57,558 nt of DNA from Comamonadaceae bacterium. GTDB lineage: Bacteria > Pseudomonadota > Gammaproteobacteria > Burkholderiales > Burkholderiaceae_C. The notes under the pieces are model-generated. The model was not told the origin of the DNA, did no database searches, and was given only the letters and a program-made list of their open reading frames with translations. The translations under genes and the position numbers were made by a program. How positions within the stretch are numbered: position 1 is the stretch's first letter; every line of letters begins with the position of its first letter. The DNA is taken from the NCBI GenBank assembly GCA_947450765.1, contig CANFXC010000010.1:1-57558 (forward strand), in the 5' to 3' direction. This document shows, piece after piece, positions 35,564 through 45,034 of this stretch.

Positions 35564-37729
35564 ATGAGTCAAAAACCACCTGCAGCCCCCGAATTCAATC
35601 CAGCCAGCCTAGAAGATTGGGGGCGTGCAGCCGCTAAGTCGGCGCCTGGTGGCGACGTGAACGCGCTCAACTGGAACACACCCGATGGCATCAGCGTCAA
35701 GCCGTTGTACACAGCGGAAGACGTCAAGGACTTGCCCTACACCAACACACTGCCGGGTTTTGAGCCGTTCATCCGGGGTCCACAGGCCACGATGTACGCC
35801 GTCCGCCCGTGGACGATTCGGCAGTACGCCGGCTTTTCGACTGCCGAAGAATCCAATGCGTTTTACCGCAAGGCGCTAGCTGCAGGCGGGCAGGGCGTTT
35901 CAGTGGCGTTTGACTTGGCGACACACCGCGGCTACGACTCAGACCATCCGCGTGTGACGGGTGACGTCGGCAAGGCTGGCGTGGCCATTGACAGTGTTGA
36001 AGACATGAAAATCTTGTTCGACCAGATTCCGCTGGACAAGGTATCGGTCTCCATGACGATGAATGGCGCGGTGTTGCCGGTGTTGGCCGGCTACGTGGTG
36101 GCGGCTGAAGAACAGGGCGTTTCGCAGGCTCAGTTGAGCGGCACCATTCAGAACGACATTCTCAAAGAATTCATGGTGCGCAACACCTATATTTACCCGC
36201 CGGCGCCCAGCATTCGCATCATCGGCGACATCATTGAGTACACGGCGCAGCACATGCCTAAGTTCAACTCGATCAGCATCTCGGGTTACCACATGCAAGA
36301 AGCCGGTGCGAACCAAGCGCTCGAGCTGGCCTTCACGCTGGCTGACGGGAAAGAGTACGTGAAAACTGCGATTGCCAAGGGTTTGGATGTCGATGCCTTT
36401 GCCGGACGTCTGAGTTTTTTCTGGGCCATCGGCATGAACTTCTACTTAGAAGTTGCCAAGATGCGTGCTGCGCGCTTGCTGTGGTGCCGCATCATGAAAG
36501 AGTTCAACGCCAAAAGCCCGAAAAGCTTAATGCTGCGCACGCATTGCCAAACCAGCGGTTGGAGCCTGACCGAACAAGACCCCTACAACAACGTGGTGCG
36601 CACCACCATTGAGGCCATGGCCGCCGTCTTCGGTGGCACGCAAAGCCTGCACACCAACAGCTTTGACGAAGCCATTGCGCTACCGACCGAATTTTCATCA
36701 CGCATCGCGCGCAACACGCAGCTCATCATCCAAGAAGAGACTCACATTCCGAATGTGATCGACCCATGGGCTGGCAGCTACATGATGGAAAAGCTGACCC
36801 AAGACATGGCCGATGCTGCTTGGAAAATCATCGAAGAAGTTGACGCTATGGGCGGTATGACCCAAGCCGTGGACAGCGGCTGGGCCAAGTTGAAGATCGA
36901 AGCGGCAGCCGCTGAAAAGCAGGCGCGTATTGACAGCGGCAAGGACGTCATCGTTGGCGTCAACAAATACAAACTTAAAACCGAAGACGCGATTGAAACC
37001 CGCGACATCGACAACGTCGCCGTGCGCGACGGTCAGATCACGCGCCTGAAAGCGATCAAGGCCAAGCGCGACGACGCAGCCGTACTGGTCGCGCTGGACG
37101 CGTTGACCGCAGCAGCTGAAAGCAACAGCGGCAATTTGTTGGACCTGAGCATTCAAGCCGTGCGGCTTCGCGCCACTGTGGGCGAAGTCAGCGACGCACT
37201 GGAAAAAGTTTACGGGCGCCACCGCGCCGACACGCAAAAGGTGACCGGTGTGTACGCTGCCGCTTATGACTCCGCCGAAGGCTGGGAAACCCTCAAAGCA
37301 GAAATCAACGCCTTTGCTGAAGCAGAAGGCCGTCGCCCCCGCGTGATGATCTCCAAGCTCGGGCAAGACGGTCATGACCGCGGTGCCAAGGTTGTGGCCA
37401 CGGCGTTTGCCGACTTGGGCTTTGACGTTGACATGGGCCCGCTGTTCCAGACGCCTGAAGAATGCGCGCGCCAAGCGATTGAAAACGATGTTCACGCGGT
37501 CGGTGTGTCGACGCTCGCAGCAGGTCACAAAACACTGGTGCCGGCGATCATCGCCGAGCTGAAAAAGCAGGGCGCTGACGACATCATCGTGTTTGTCGGC
37601 GGAGTGATTCCGCGCCAAGATTACGAGATGCTTTACGAGGCTGGTGTTAAAGGTATTTACGGTCCCGGCACGCCGATTCCGGCCAGCGCCAAAGATGTGC
37701 TGGAACAGATCAAGGCCTGCCTGAAGTGA
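35564..37729 (+). CDS. scpA: Methylmalonyl-CoA mutase (single-chain, adenosylcobalamin-dependent)
   Basis: Rearranges L-methylmalonyl-CoA to succinyl-CoA. The 721-aa protein has the N-terminal TIM barrel with the CoA-binding [19 protein letters not shown] block. Its C-terminal B12 domain has [11 protein letters not shown] (the cobalt-ligand His in DxHxxG), [10 protein letters not shown] and FVGGVIP (SxL and GG motifs). Length fits E. coli ScpA/Sbm. The GTG of the next gene overlaps its stop. Together with meaB, pccB, pccA and the VOC gene it makes a complete propionyl-CoA to succinyl-CoA module. A cobalamin source is needed; no B12 riboswitch was seen here. Confidence 0.96.
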   Translation: MSQKPPAAPEFNPASLEDWGRAAAKSAPGGDVNALNWNTPDGISVKPLYTAEDVKDLPYTNTLPGFEPFIRGPQATMYAVRPWTIRQYAGFSTAEESNAFYRKALAAGGQGVSVAFDLATHRGYDSDHPRVTGDVGKAGVAIDSVEDMKILFDQIPLDKVSVSMTMNGAVLPVLAGYVVAAEEQGVSQAQLSGTIQNDILKEFMVRNTYIYPPAPSIRIIGDIIEYTAQHMPKFNSISISGYHMQEAGANQALELAFTLADGKEYVKTAIAKGLDVDAFAGRLSFFWAIGMNFYLEVAKMRAARLLWCRIMKEFNAKSPKSLMLRTHCQTSGWSLTEQDPYNNVVRTTIEAMAAVFGGTQSLHTNSFDEAIALPTEFSSRIARNTQLIIQEETHIPNVIDPWAGSYMMEKLTQDMADAAWKIIEEVDAMGGMTQAVDSGWAKLKIEAAAAEKQARIDSGKDVIVGVNKYKLKTEDAIETRDIDNVAVRDGQITRLKAIKAKRDDAAVLVALDALTAAAESNSGNLLDLSIQAVRLRATVGEVSDALEKVYGRHRADTQKVTGVYAAAYDSAEGWETLKAEINAFAEAEGRRPRVMISKLGQDGHDRGAKVVATAFADLGFDVDMGPLFQTPEECARQAIENDVHAVGVSTLAAGHKTLVPAIIAELKKQGADDIIVFVGGVIPRQDYEMLYEAGVKGIYGPGTPIPASAKDVLEQIKACLK

Positions 37730-38739
37730 GCTCGCCCGCGTTGTTGGCATCGATTCTGCAAGGCGATGCCGTCGTGCAGCGCCGCGCCATCGCCAAGGCC
37801 ATCACCTTGCTTGAGTCGACGCGGCCTGATCATCGGCTTGAAGCCGATGCCTTGCTCACCACCTTGTTGCCGCACACGGGGAAATCGTTTCGCTTGGGCA
37901 TCAGCGGCGTGCCGGGCGTCGGCAAGTCCACCTTCATTGAAGTTCTGGGCTTGTACCTCATCGCGCAAGGTCACCGGGTTGCGGTGTTGACGATCGACCC
38001 GTCAAGCACCGTTTCCGGAGGCTCCATCCTGGGCGACAAAACGCGTATGGAGCAGCTCTCCGTCCATGAACGCGCTTACATTCGGCCCAGTCCCTCCAGC
38101 GGAACTTTAGGCGGTGTCGCCGAGAAAACCCGCGAAGCCATGTTGGTCTGCGAAGCTGCCGGTTACGACGTGGTGATCGTCGAAACCGTCGGTGTTGGCC
38201 AGAGCGAAACAGCGGTCTCCAACATGACCGATATGTTTGTGCTGATGCAGCTGCCAAATGCTGGCGACGATTTGCAAGCCATCAAAAAAGGCGTGATGGA
38301 GCTGGCTGATCTTGTCGTCATCAACAAGGCCGACATTGACGCTATTGCAGCGCAGCGCGCACAACTTCAAATCACATCGGCCATGCAGTTGTTGGGTATG
38401 TTCAGCGGCTATCTGGAAACCAATTGGCACCCCAAAGCCATGCTGCTGAGTGCCTTGAAAGGCGAGGGCGTGGCACTTTTTTGGACAGAAGTGCTTGAGT
38501 TTCGGACCCGGCAAACTGCCAACGGAAAATTCGCCAACCGGCGTCAACAGCAGTCGCTGGCGTGGATGTGGGAACGCATTGATGCCGGACTGAAGCAAAC
38601 TTTTAAGCAAAACCCGGCTGTCAGTGCGCTGCTGCCGGCGCTGATGACGCAGGTCGTCAGCGGTGAAATTCCCGCCTCAATCGCAGCTCGCAAGCTGCTG
38701 GCAGCGCATTTGGATCAAGCGTCAAAATCCATTCAATAA
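37726..38739 (+). CDS. meaB: MeaB/ArgK-type G3E GTPase, methylmalonyl-CoA mutase chaperone
   Basis: The 337-aa P-loop GTPase protects and reloads the mutase with adenosylcobalamin. The P-loop is GVPGVGKST, the Walker B/G3-like block ETVGVGQSE, and the base-specificity NKAD motif (VVINKADID). The start is GTG at 37726, overlapping the mutase stop in GTGA, so translation is coupled at the stop-start overlap. Gene order mutase-meaB matches many proteobacteria. pccB starts 12 bp after its stop. Confidence 0.94.
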   Translation: MSSPALLASILQGDAVVQRRAIAKAITLLESTRPDHRLEADALLTTLLPHTGKSFRLGISGVPGVGKSTFIEVLGLYLIAQGHRVAVLTIDPSSTVSGGSILGDKTRMEQLSVHERAYIRPSPSSGTLGGVAEKTREAMLVCEAAGYDVVIVETVGVGQSETAVSNMTDMFVLMQLPNAGDDLQAIKKGVMELADLVVINKADIDAIAAQRAQLQITSAMQLLGMFSGYLETNWHPKAMLLSALKGEGVALFWTEVLEFRTRQTANGKFANRRQQQSLAWMWERIDAGLKQTFKQNPAVSALLPALMTQVVSGEIPASIAARKLLAAHLDQASKSIQ

Positions 38740-38751
38740 AGAAAGCAATTC

Positions 38752-40275
38752 ATGCAGGACATCCTCGAACAAAAACGCGCTGCAGCCCGCCTCGGCGGCG
38801 GGCAAAAGCGCATTGACGCGCAGCACGGCAAGGGCAAACTGACGGCCCGTGAACGGCTGGAGCTGTTGCTCGACGAAGGCACGTTCGAAGAGTGGGACAT
38901 GTTCGTTGAGCACCGCTGCAACGACTTCGGCATGCAAGACAACAAGATTCCTGGTGACGGCGTGGTCACCGGTTACGGCATGATCAATGGTCGGCTGGTG
39001 TTCGTTTTCAGCCAAGACTTCACGGTCTTTGGTGGTGCGTTGTCCGAGGCCCATGCAGAGAAAATTTGCAAAGTGATGGACCAAGCGATGAAGGTCGGCG
39101 CACCCGTCATCGGGCTGAACGACTCGGGCGGCGCGCGTATTCAAGAAGGCGTCGCGTCACTCGGCGGTTACGCCGATGTCTTTCAGCGCAACGTCATGGC
39201 CAGTGGCGTGATTCCGCAGATCAGCATGATCATGGGCCCGTCGGCGGGTGGCGCGGTGTACTCACCCGCCATGACCGATTTCATCTTCATGGTCAAAGAC
39301 AGCTCTTACATGTTTGTGACCGGTCCCGAGGTGGTGAAAACCGTGACCCACGAGGAAGTCACCGCAGAAGAGCTCGGCGGCGCCATCACACACACCACCA
39401 AGAGCGGTGTGGCCGATCTGGCTTTTGACAACGATGTTGAAGCGCTTTTGATGCTGCGCCGTTTGTACAACTACCTGCCGCTGAACAACCGCGAAAAAGC
39501 CCCGGTGCGCCCGAGTGCAGACCCGGCCAACCGCATGGACATGAGCTTGGACACGTTGGTGCCCGAGAACGCCAACAAGCCTTACGACATGAAAGAACTC
39601 ATCGTCAAGACAGTTGATGACGGTGACTTTTTTGAGATTCAGCCCGAGTACGCGAAGAACATCGTGATTGGTTTTGCACGCATGGAAGGCCAAAGCGTCG
39701 GCATCGTGGCCAACCAGCCGCTGGTGCTGGCCGGTTGCTTGGACATCAAGAGCTCAATCAAGGCGGCGCGCTTTGTGCGTTTTTGCGATGCGTTCAACAT
39801 TCCAGTCATCACCTTTGTCGACGTGCCAGGATTCATGCCCGGCACCTCGCAAGAGTACGGCGGCATCATCAAGCATGGCGCGAAATTGCTCTACGCTTAT
39901 GCTGAGTGCACAGTGCCAAAAATCACCGTCATCACGCGCAAGGCTTATGGCGGCGCGTATGACGTGATGGCCTCTAAGCACTTGCGCGGGGACGTTAACT
40001 TTGCTTGGCCGAATGCCGAGATTGCCGTGATGGGTGCCAAGGGCGCGGTTGAAATTATTTTTCGTGAAGACAAGGGCGACCCGGTCAAACTGGCCGCCAA
40101 AGAAGCCGAGTACAAAGCCCGCTTTGCGAATCCGTTTGTGGCGGGTAGCCGGGGCTTTATTGACGATGTCATCTTGCCGCACGAAACGCGTAAGCGCATC
40201 TGCCGTTCGCTGGTCATGTTGAAAGACAAAAAGCTTGAGAATCCGTGGCGCAAACACGGCAACATTCCGCTGTGA
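38752..40275 (+). CDS. pccB: Propionyl-CoA carboxylase carboxyltransferase (beta) subunit
   Basis: Transfers carboxyl from carboxybiotin to propionyl-CoA, giving methylmalonyl-CoA. The 507-aa protein starts [16 protein letters not shown], has [13 protein letters not shown] and [12 protein letters not shown] near the acyl-CoA site, and the second oxyanion block [15 protein letters not shown] with [15 protein letters not shown]. Next is a 351-bp repeat-filled gap before the alpha subunit gene, which is unusual spacing for partners of one complex. Confidence 0.95.
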   Translation: MQDILEQKRAAARLGGGQKRIDAQHGKGKLTARERLELLLDEGTFEEWDMFVEHRCNDFGMQDNKIPGDGVVTGYGMINGRLVFVFSQDFTVFGGALSEAHAEKICKVMDQAMKVGAPVIGLNDSGGARIQEGVASLGGYADVFQRNVMASGVIPQISMIMGPSAGGAVYSPAMTDFIFMVKDSSYMFVTGPEVVKTVTHEEVTAEELGGAITHTTKSGVADLAFDNDVEALLMLRRLYNYLPLNNREKAPVRPSADPANRMDMSLDTLVPENANKPYDMKELIVKTVDDGDFFEIQPEYAKNIVIGFARMEGQSVGIVANQPLVLAGCLDIKSSIKAARFVRFCDAFNIPVITFVDVPGFMPGTSQEYGGIIKHGAKLLYAYAECTVPKITVITRKAYGGAYDVMASKHLRGDVNFAWPNAEIAVMGAKGAVEIIFREDKGDPVKLAAKEAEYKARFANPFVAGSRGFIDDVILPHETRKRICRSLVMLKDKKLENPWRKHGNIPL

Positions 40276-40322
40276 GCATGGTCATGAAGAACTTTGCATT
40301 TCACACCCGAGCTTCTCGCTCC

Positions 40323-40574
40323 GGACTGGGGTGCCCGGAGTTTTTGCTCCGTGTCCCCCGGCCTTCGGCCTCCTCCTTGACCTGCGCAAAAACCCCGGGC
40401 ACCCCAGTCCTAGATGTGCCGTGTTTGTGGGAACTGTGCAAGACCACCTTCGTAGCCTTGGGCGCGGTGTGTCTGCCGCAGCGAAGTCAAGGAGGAGGCC
40501 GCAGGCCGGGGGACATGAGCGAAGGTAGATACACCGCGCTCAAGGCGGAGCGAACCGCGCCCAAGGCGAAGCGA
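40323..40574. repeat. Interleaved inverted-repeat element between pccB and pccA
   Basis: The 351-bp gap 40276-40626 has no credible gene. IR1 arms are 40323-40347 and 40386-40410 (24 of 25 match). IR2 arms are 40351-40381 and 40486-40516 (29 of 31 match), so the left arm of IR2 lies in the IR1 loop. IR3 arms are 40455-40470 and 40531-40546 (15 of 16). Two near-identical 21-nt direct repeats follow at 40533-40553 and 40554-40574 (19 of 21). The short hairpin GGCCTTCGGCC is within the IR2 left arm. Small in-frame ORFs here are by-products. It looks like a mobile REP-type composite that would form strong RNA structure in a pccB-pccA transcript. Confidence 0.85.
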
Positions 40575-40626
40575 GCAAGTCATCACGCCGCGTGCAGTGC
40601 ATAAAAAATTGATCGAAAGCAACACC

Positions 40627-42675
40627 ATGTTCAACAAAATCCTGATCGCCAACCGCGGCGAAATCGCTTGCCGCGTCATCCTCACCGCTCGCAAGATGGG
40701 TATCAAAACAGTCGCGGTGTACTCCGACGCTGACAAAGATGCATGCCACGTCGAGCTGGCCGACGAAGCTGTCAACATTGGCCCAGCGCCAAGTCGTGAC
40801 AGTTATTTGCAAGCCGAAAAAATCATTGCCGCCTGCAAACAAACCGGCGCCGAAGCCGTGCACCCGGGCTACGGTTTTTTGAGTGAAAACGCCGGCTTCG
40901 CCAAGCGCGTTGAAGAAGAAGGCTTGGTCTTCATTGGCCCCAAGTATTACTCGATTGCCGCCATGGGCGACAAGATTGAGTCTAAAAAACTGGCCGGTTC
41001 GGCTGGTGTCAATTGCATTCCCGGGGTCAACGACGCGATCGAAACCCCCGAAAAAGCGGTTGAGATTGCCAAGGGCATTGGTTACCCGGTGATGATCAAA
41101 GCCAGCGCTGGCGGTGGCGGTAAAGGTTTGCGCGTTGCCTTCAATGACAAGGAGGCTTTTGAAGGCTTCACCAGCTGCCGTAACGAGGCCAAAAACAGCT
41201 TTGGTGATGACCGTGTCTTCATTGAAAAATTTGTTGAAGAGCCACGCCACATTGAGATCCAGTTGATTGGCGACAGCCACGGCAATGTGATCTACCTGAA
41301 CGAGCGTGAGTGTTCGATTCAGCGTCGCCACCAGAAGGTGATTGAAGAGGCGCCAAGCCCGTTCATCAGCGAAGCCACGCGCAAAGCCATGGGCGAGCAA
41401 GCCGTGCTGTTGGCCAAAGCTGTGAAGTACCAAAGCGCTGGCACAGTCGAATTTGTTGTTGGCAAAGACCAGAGCTTTTACTTTCTGGAAATGAACACCC
41501 GCCTGCAAGTCGAGCACCCGGTGACTGAATGCATCACCGGCTTGGATTTGGTCGAGCTGATGATTCGCGTGGCGGCAGGTGAAAAACTGCCCTTGACGCA
41601 AGCCGAGGTCAAGCGCGACGGTTGGGCGATGGAGTGCCGCATCAATGCCGAAGATCCGTTTCGCAACTTTCTGCCGAGCACGGGGCGGCTGGTGCGTTTT
41701 CAGCCGCCAACACAAACCATGTTTGCGGCAGACATGTCGCAGTTGCAAGGTGTGCGCGTGGACACCGGTGTGCAAGACGGTGGCGAGATCCCGATGCATT
41801 ACGACTCGATGATTGCCAAGCTCATCGTTCACGGCAAAGACCGCCTAGATGCCATCGCCAAGATGCGGGAAGCGCTGAACTCGTTTGTGATTCGCGGCAT
41901 CAGCAGCAACATCCCGTTTCAGGCCGCCTTGCTGGCGCATCCGAAATTTGTCGCTGGAGACTTCAACACCGGCTTCATCGCGGAGAACTATGGCCAAGGC
42001 TTTCGCGCCGAAGACGTGCCGCATGACGACCCCGATTTTCTGGTCGCCTTGGCCGCTTACGTCAACCGCCGGTTGTTGGGTCGGGCGGCAGGTATCAGCG
42101 GTCAGCTGCCGGGCCACGGCATCACCGTGAGTGAAGATTTTGTGGTGATTGGCATGGGCGCGGTCGGCAATAACACAGCGCAGCCGGTGTTGGTGCGTGA
42201 CTATCAGACGGTATCAGGTTCGAGTGCAGTCGAGACCGGCGGCAAGACTTATGAGATCTGCAGCAGCTGGCATTTAGGCGGTGCACGCATTCGTGGCATG
42301 GTCAACGGTACTGACTTTTCTGCTCAGGTGGAGCGCGGCGTCGGTAAGAACCCACTGGCGATGCGTTTGATCCACAACGGCACCCGATTGGATGCGTTGG
42401 TCCTATCGCCACGCGCCGCTGAACTCTACAAGATGATGCCTTTCAAGGCACCACCTGATATGAGCCGTTACGTGTTGTCGCCCATGCCCGGCTTGCTGGT
42501 CGATGTGGCTGTAACGGTTGGCCAGAAAGTTCAAGCCGGTGAGCGCATCGCCGTGATTCAAGCGATGAAGATGGAGAACGTGCTGTTTGCGATCGCTGAT
42601 GGCGTGGTCGGCAAGGTATTGGCAGCCAAGGGTGAGTCACTCACCGTGGATCAGCCGATTGTTGAATTCGTTTAA
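40627..42675 (+). CDS. pccA: Propionyl/acetyl-CoA carboxylase biotin-carboxylase (alpha) subunit
   Basis: The 682-aa biotin-dependent carboxylase subunit opens with the biotin carboxylase domain MFNKILIANRGEIACRV, has ATP-grasp KASAGGGGKGLR and MNTRLQVEHPVTE, then the BT/linker region. It ends with the biotinyl domain, where IQAMKMENVLF holds the biotinylated Lys about 35 residues from the C-terminus. ATG 40627 gives homology from residue 2; the open frame back to 40597 is not needed. It carboxylates biotin for PccB and lies downstream of the repeat element. Confidence 0.95.
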   Translation: MFNKILIANRGEIACRVILTARKMGIKTVAVYSDADKDACHVELADEAVNIGPAPSRDSYLQAEKIIAACKQTGAEAVHPGYGFLSENAGFAKRVEEEGLVFIGPKYYSIAAMGDKIESKKLAGSAGVNCIPGVNDAIETPEKAVEIAKGIGYPVMIKASAGGGGKGLRVAFNDKEAFEGFTSCRNEAKNSFGDDRVFIEKFVEEPRHIEIQLIGDSHGNVIYLNERECSIQRRHQKVIEEAPSPFISEATRKAMGEQAVLLAKAVKYQSAGTVEFVVGKDQSFYFLEMNTRLQVEHPVTECITGLDLVELMIRVAAGEKLPLTQAEVKRDGWAMECRINAEDPFRNFLPSTGRLVRFQPPTQTMFAADMSQLQGVRVDTGVQDGGEIPMHYDSMIAKLIVHGKDRLDAIAKMREALNSFVIRGISSNIPFQAALLAHPKFVAGDFNTGFIAENYGQGFRAEDVPHDDPDFLVALAAYVNRRLLGRAAGISGQLPGHGITVSEDFVVIGMGAVGNNTAQPVLVRDYQTVSGSSAVETGGKTYEICSSWHLGGARIRGMVNGTDFSAQVERGVGKNPLAMRLIHNGTRLDALVLSPRAAELYKMMPFKAPPDMSRYVLSPMPGLLVDVAVTVGQKVQAGERIAVIQAMKMENVLFAIADGVVGKVLAAKGESLTVDQPIVEFV

Positions 42676-42692
42676 ATAGTTGAGGCATCAGC

Positions 42693-43175
42693 ATGAACCG
42701 TCCATTCAAAGTGCTGGGTATCCAGCAAATCGCCATCGGCGGCCCGAGCAAAGACAGACTGCGCAAGCTCTGGGTCGACATGCTCGGGCTCGAAGTGACG
42801 GGAAATTTCGTCAGCGAACGGGAGAACGTTGATGAAGATATTTGCGCCATGGGCGTTGGTCCTTTCAAAGTCGAGGTTGATCTGATGCAACCGATTGACC
42901 CCGATAAAAAACCAGCCGTTCACACCACGCCGTTGAACCACGTGGGGCTCTGGATTGACGACTTGCCGCAAGCGGTGAGTTGGCTCACTGCGCAAGGCGT
43001 GCGCTTTGCGCCCGGCGGCATTCGCCAAGGTGCGGCTGGTTTTGACATCTGCTTTTTGCACCCCAAAGCGAGTGACGAATTCCCGATTGCGGGTGAAGGC
43101 GTGTTGGTGGAATTGGTGCAATCGCCGCCTGAGGTGGTGAAGGCTTTTGCGGCGATGGCCGCTTCTTCTAGTTGA
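42693..43175 (+). CDS. VOC-family protein, candidate methylmalonyl-CoA epimerase
   Basis: The 160-aa glyoxalase/VOC fold starts [25 protein letters not shown] and has a second module [18 protein letters not shown], with metal-ligand His and Glu residues expected in QIAIGG/NHVG and GVLVELVQ. Methylmalonyl-CoA epimerases belong to this fold and operons with pccA, pccB and mutase usually include one, so the D- to L-methylmalonyl-CoA epimerase step is a natural role. VOC proteins are functionally diverse, so this is context-based. It is 17 bp after pccA. Confidence 0.7.
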   Translation: MNRPFKVLGIQQIAIGGPSKDRLRKLWVDMLGLEVTGNFVSERENVDEDICAMGVGPFKVEVDLMQPIDPDKKPAVHTTPLNHVGLWIDDLPQAVSWLTAQGVRFAPGGIRQGAAGFDICFLHPKASDEFPIAGEGVLVELVQSPPEVVKAFAAMAASSS

Positions 43176-43302
43176 AATCATTGGCACTCGGGAAAGCTTG
43201 CTAAACCTTGTGATGTACAGGGGCACAATAGTGGTTTGGTTGCACCGCCTGAATGACAAAAAAGGCGCTGCATTGGTCTGATCACTTCTGGAGCTCACAC
43301 AC

Positions 43303-44343
43303 ATGGATTTGTCCCGTTTCCCCCGCCGCCGTTATACCGTTGGCGCCACGCCGCTGGAGTTTCTGCCGAATTTCACGCGCGCGTTGGCTGAGCTTTGCCC
43401 GGATGGACAAGGCCCACAGATTTGGATCAAACGCGATGACATGCTGGGTCTGACGCCCGGTGGCAACAAGACCCGCAAACTTGAATTTTTGGCCGCAGAT
43501 GCCATGGCGCAAGGCGCAGACACTTTGATCACCTGCGGTGCCCCGCAGTCGAATCATTGCCGAGCTACCTTGTCCTCTGCCATCAAAGAAAACATGAAGT
43601 GCCGCTTCGTCATCGAAGAGCGGGTGCCTGGCAGCTACAACGCAGACGCCAGCGGGAATAATTTTCTGTTTCGCCTGATGGGCGTGGAGTCCGTCACGGT
43701 GGTGCCAGCTGGCACCAACATGCTGGCGGCCATGCAGCAGGTAGCCACTGAGCTGGCCGCTTTGGGTCGCAAGGGTTATATCGTGCCGGGCGGTGGCTCT
43801 AACGCGGTCGGCGGCTTGGGTTATGTGGCCTGCGCACAAGAGTTGCAGCAGCAGTTTTTTGAGCAAGGCGTGCAGATCGACAAAGTGGTTGTCGGCTCAG
43901 GCAGTTCTGGCACGCACGGCGGTTTGTTGGCCGGTTTCCTGGGCAACAACATCCAGATTCCAATCATCGGCATCGGCGTGAGTCGCGACCCGGTAGACCA
44001 AGACCCGCTGGTGCACAAAGAAGCGCAGGCCGTGGCTGATTTGCTGGGGCTGAACATGACCGTGCCGCGCGAGGCCGTGTTGAGTTTTGGCGATTGGTGG
44101 CGGCCTAAATATTCCGTACCAAACGCAGCCATGGTCGAAGCCGTACAAATGCTGGCCCGCACCGAAGCGATTTTGCTGGACCCGGTTTACACCGGAAAAA
44201 TCATGGCTGGCCTGATTGGTCTGGCCCGCAAAGGTTACTTCAAACCAGACGAAAAAGTGCTCTTCATCCACACCGGTGGCGCGCCTTCATTGCACGCTTT
44301 TGAGCCGGTGGTGTTGGGACTGACGGAGCTGCCGGCGCTGTAG
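43303..44343 (+). CDS. D-cysteine desulfhydrase / L-cysteate sulfo-lyase family PLP enzyme
   Basis: The 346-aa fold-type II PLP enzyme, of the ACC deaminase/DcyD group, has the PLP-Lys in GGNKTRKLEFLAADAMAQGAD (about residue 57), AICP-type QSNHCRATLSSA and the phosphate loop GSGSSGTHGG. DcyD makes pyruvate, sulfide and ammonia from D-cysteine; CuyA releases sulfite from L-cysteate. The NKTRKLEFL string and the overall pattern fit either. No sulfur-assimilation genes lie next to it to decide. GGAG nine bases before the ATG supports the start; it stands alone after the propionyl-CoA module. Confidence 0.8.
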   Translation: MDLSRFPRRRYTVGATPLEFLPNFTRALAELCPDGQGPQIWIKRDDMLGLTPGGNKTRKLEFLAADAMAQGADTLITCGAPQSNHCRATLSSAIKENMKCRFVIEERVPGSYNADASGNNFLFRLMGVESVTVVPAGTNMLAAMQQVATELAALGRKGYIVPGGGSNAVGGLGYVACAQELQQQFFEQGVQIDKVVVGSGSSGTHGGLLAGFLGNNIQIPIIGIGVSRDPVDQDPLVHKEAQAVADLLGLNMTVPREAVLSFGDWWRPKYSVPNAAMVEAVQMLARTEAILLDPVYTGKIMAGLIGLARKGYFKPDEKVLFIHTGGAPSLHAFEPVVLGLTELPAL

Positions 44344-44347
44344 TCGT

Positions 44348-45004
44348 TTAGTCTGCTGCGCTGCGGCGGGCTCTGGCCCGCGCCAGCGCTGCTTCAATCA
44401 CGGCACGCTTGGCGTCCAGCACGGCGCTGTCGGTGTGTTTTGAATGGGCCGCGACATCAGCCAACGCCGCTTCTGCTTTTTTCTCCAATCGATCGGCTTG
44501 CACACGTGTTTCGCGCACTTGCTTGATCTGGTGAAACGCATAACGACTGCGCGCGACTTCAGCCTGCGCCGGGGACCAGGCTTTCCAGCCGGTCTCAAAC
44601 GCTGTGACATTGACCAAGCTGATGCAGTCCACCGGGCAGACGGGAATGCACAGTTCGCAGCCGGTGCAGTGTTTTTCAATCACACTGTGCATGAGTTTGT
44701 TGCTACCGAGAATGGCATCGGTCGGGCAGACCGGCAAACACAAGGTGCAGCCAATGCACCAAGCTTCGTCGATCACAGCGACATGGCGCGGTCCTTCTTG
44801 ACCATGCTCTAAATCCAGCGAAAGCACAGGCTGGCCGGTCAATGCCGCTAATCGGTTGATGCCTTCGTCGCCACCGGGTGGGCACCGATTGATAGGTGCT
44901 GCCTGGGTTGCAATGGCCTCGGCATAGGCCCTGCAGTCCTGGTAGCCGCAGCGCGTGCACTGGGTTTGCGGGAGCAGGGCGTTGAGGCGTTCGGTCAGAC
45001 TCAC
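44348..45004 (-). CDS. Stand-alone RnfB-like ferredoxin-type electron carrier
   Basis: The 218-aa product has an N-terminal Fe-S module (CTRCGYQDCRAYAEA with a later Cys in NRCPPGG) like RnfB. Two [4Fe-4S] ferredoxin motifs follow: CIGCTLCLPVCP at about 83-94 and CTGCELCIPVCP at about 113-124. The tail is Ala/Arg/Lys-rich and coiled-coil-like. The RnfB membrane anchor and the rest of an rnf operon are missing, so it is probably a soluble carrier. Start is GTG at 45004. It lies 30 bp downstream of phaZ on the same strand, so the two may be co-transcribed. Confidence 0.83.
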   Translation of the reverse strand: MSLTERLNALLPQTQCTRCGYQDCRAYAEAIATQAAPINRCPPGGDEGINRLAALTGQPVLSLDLEHGQEGPRHVAVIDEAWCIGCTLCLPVCPTDAILGSNKLMHSVIEKHCTGCELCIPVCPVDCISLVNVTAFETGWKAWSPAQAEVARSRYAFHQIKQVRETRVQADRLEKKAEAALADVAAHSKHTDSAVLDAKRAVIEAALARARARRSAAD

Positions 45005-45034
45005 GAAGTTAAACCCGCCGCAATGTACAAGGGT

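Noticed and set aside
37660..37730. Cobalamin riboswitch for the B12-dependent mutase
   Set aside because: No B12-box-like conserved region upstream of the mutase gene (35430-35563) or elsewhere in the module; the leader is short and AT-rich only at the GntR dyad.
40235..40604. Two plus-strand small frames (97 and 119 codons) in the pccB-pccA gap
   Set aside because: They run through inverted repeats and overlap the pccB end; low-complexity products without motif or ribosome-binding site.
40540..41832. 430-codon minus-strand frame over pccA
   Set aside because: Antisense to the biotin carboxylase domain; no family motif.
43180..43205. Sigma-54-like -24/-12 element (TGGCAC ... TTGC) before the PLP enzyme gene
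   Set aside because: The spacer between the two parts is about 10 nt instead of the required 5, so the geometry does not fit sigma-54.
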